A stretch of 5,064 bases of DNA from Actinomycetota bacterium. Lineage in GTDB: Bacteria; Actinomycetota; Rubrobacteria; Rubrobacterales; Rubrobacteraceae. Positions within the stretch are counted from its first letter, which is position 1, and each line of letters starts with the position of its first letter. The position numbers were made by a program, and so were the translations under genes. The DNA lies in contig JAIVIG010000366.1 of NCBI GenBank assembly GCA_020200675.1, positions 1-5,064 on the forward strand, in the 5' to 3' direction. The notes beneath the pieces were generated by a model. That model did no database searches and was not told where the DNA came from. It saw nothing but the letters and a program-made list of their open reading frames with translations. This document shows, piece by piece, positions 4,987-5,064 of this stretch.

Positions 4987-5064
4987 TCAACTTCCCAGAA
5001 TTTTATCCGCGCGAACGTCGGAGAACACTACTACCTCTCGGAAGTCGGGTGAATGGCGTAGGAT
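4987..5064 (-). CDS. Possible C-terminal end of an unidentified protein (partial)
   Basis: A minus-strand frame enters from the window edge and runs 25 codons to TGA at 4987. Its end reads R-E-V-V-V-F-S-D-V-R-A-D-K-I-L-G-S, which has a plausible alternation of strand and helix. It has the same strand as every other gene, and a hairpin pair follows the stop immediately. However, only about half of its codons end in G or C, far below the neighbours, and a plus-strand frame also stays open here. I do not recognise the product and the call is tentative. Confidence 0.3.
   Translation of the reverse strand: MLRHSPDFREVVVFSDVRADKILGS

Noticed and set aside
4932..5064. Plus-strand frame of 44 codons open to the window edge, with a GGAAGGG ahead of its ATG and TATACT at 4893-4898
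   Set aside because: There is no properly spaced -35 box, about half of the codons end in A or T, and the product is unrecognisable. It reads through two perfect hairpins and conflicts with the minus-strand frame ending at 4987. Sequence beyond the edge would settle it.

Overview
The window is GC-rich chromosomal DNA from a bacterium. Most codons in the main genes end in G or C, GTG and TTG serve as start codons, Shine-Dalgarno sites are strong, and there is a classic lipobox lipoprotein. This fits a high-GC Gram-positive lineage. An actinobacterium of the Rubrobacter kind is my best guess, but nothing here proves the genus. All well-supported genes are on the minus strand, so transcription runs from the right edge to the left edge.

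Positions 1-3879 (minus) hold a four-gene operon for a purine-nucleoside-type ABC importer. In order of transcription these are a BMP/PnrA-family substrate-binding lipoprotein (2824-3879), a double-domain ATPase (1245-2813), a first membrane permease (124-1248) and a second permease cut by the window edge (1-124). The gene order is that of Bacillus subtilis nupNOPQ (formerly yufNOPQ). The genes are tightly packed: a 10-nt gap in which the stop codon overlaps the next ribosome binding site, then a 4-nt TTGA overlap, then a 1-nt TAGTG overlap. This suggests translational coupling of all four products. The lipoprotein would capture a nucleoside outside the membrane, the two permeases would form the channel, and the ATPase would power import.

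Positions 3880-4301 carry no convincing gene but are rich in candidate control elements. These include a perfect Shine-Dalgarno with a possible RBS-masking hairpin, a sigma-70-like promoter, a double palindromic operator candidate, several short hairpins and a probable intrinsic terminator for the upstream genes.

Positions 4302-4818 hold two small minus-strand genes, likely co-transcribed: a 70-aa zinc-ribbon-like protein and a 94-aa winged-helix-like protein. I cannot assign either a function. Positions 4819-5064 are mostly intergenic, with a weak promoter candidate, a pair of overlapping hairpins and possibly the last 25 codons of another minus-strand gene.

I found no mobile element, CRISPR array, tRNA or rRNA. 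The window is largely a conventional transporter locus. Its least explained parts are the two small genes and the palindrome-rich control region.
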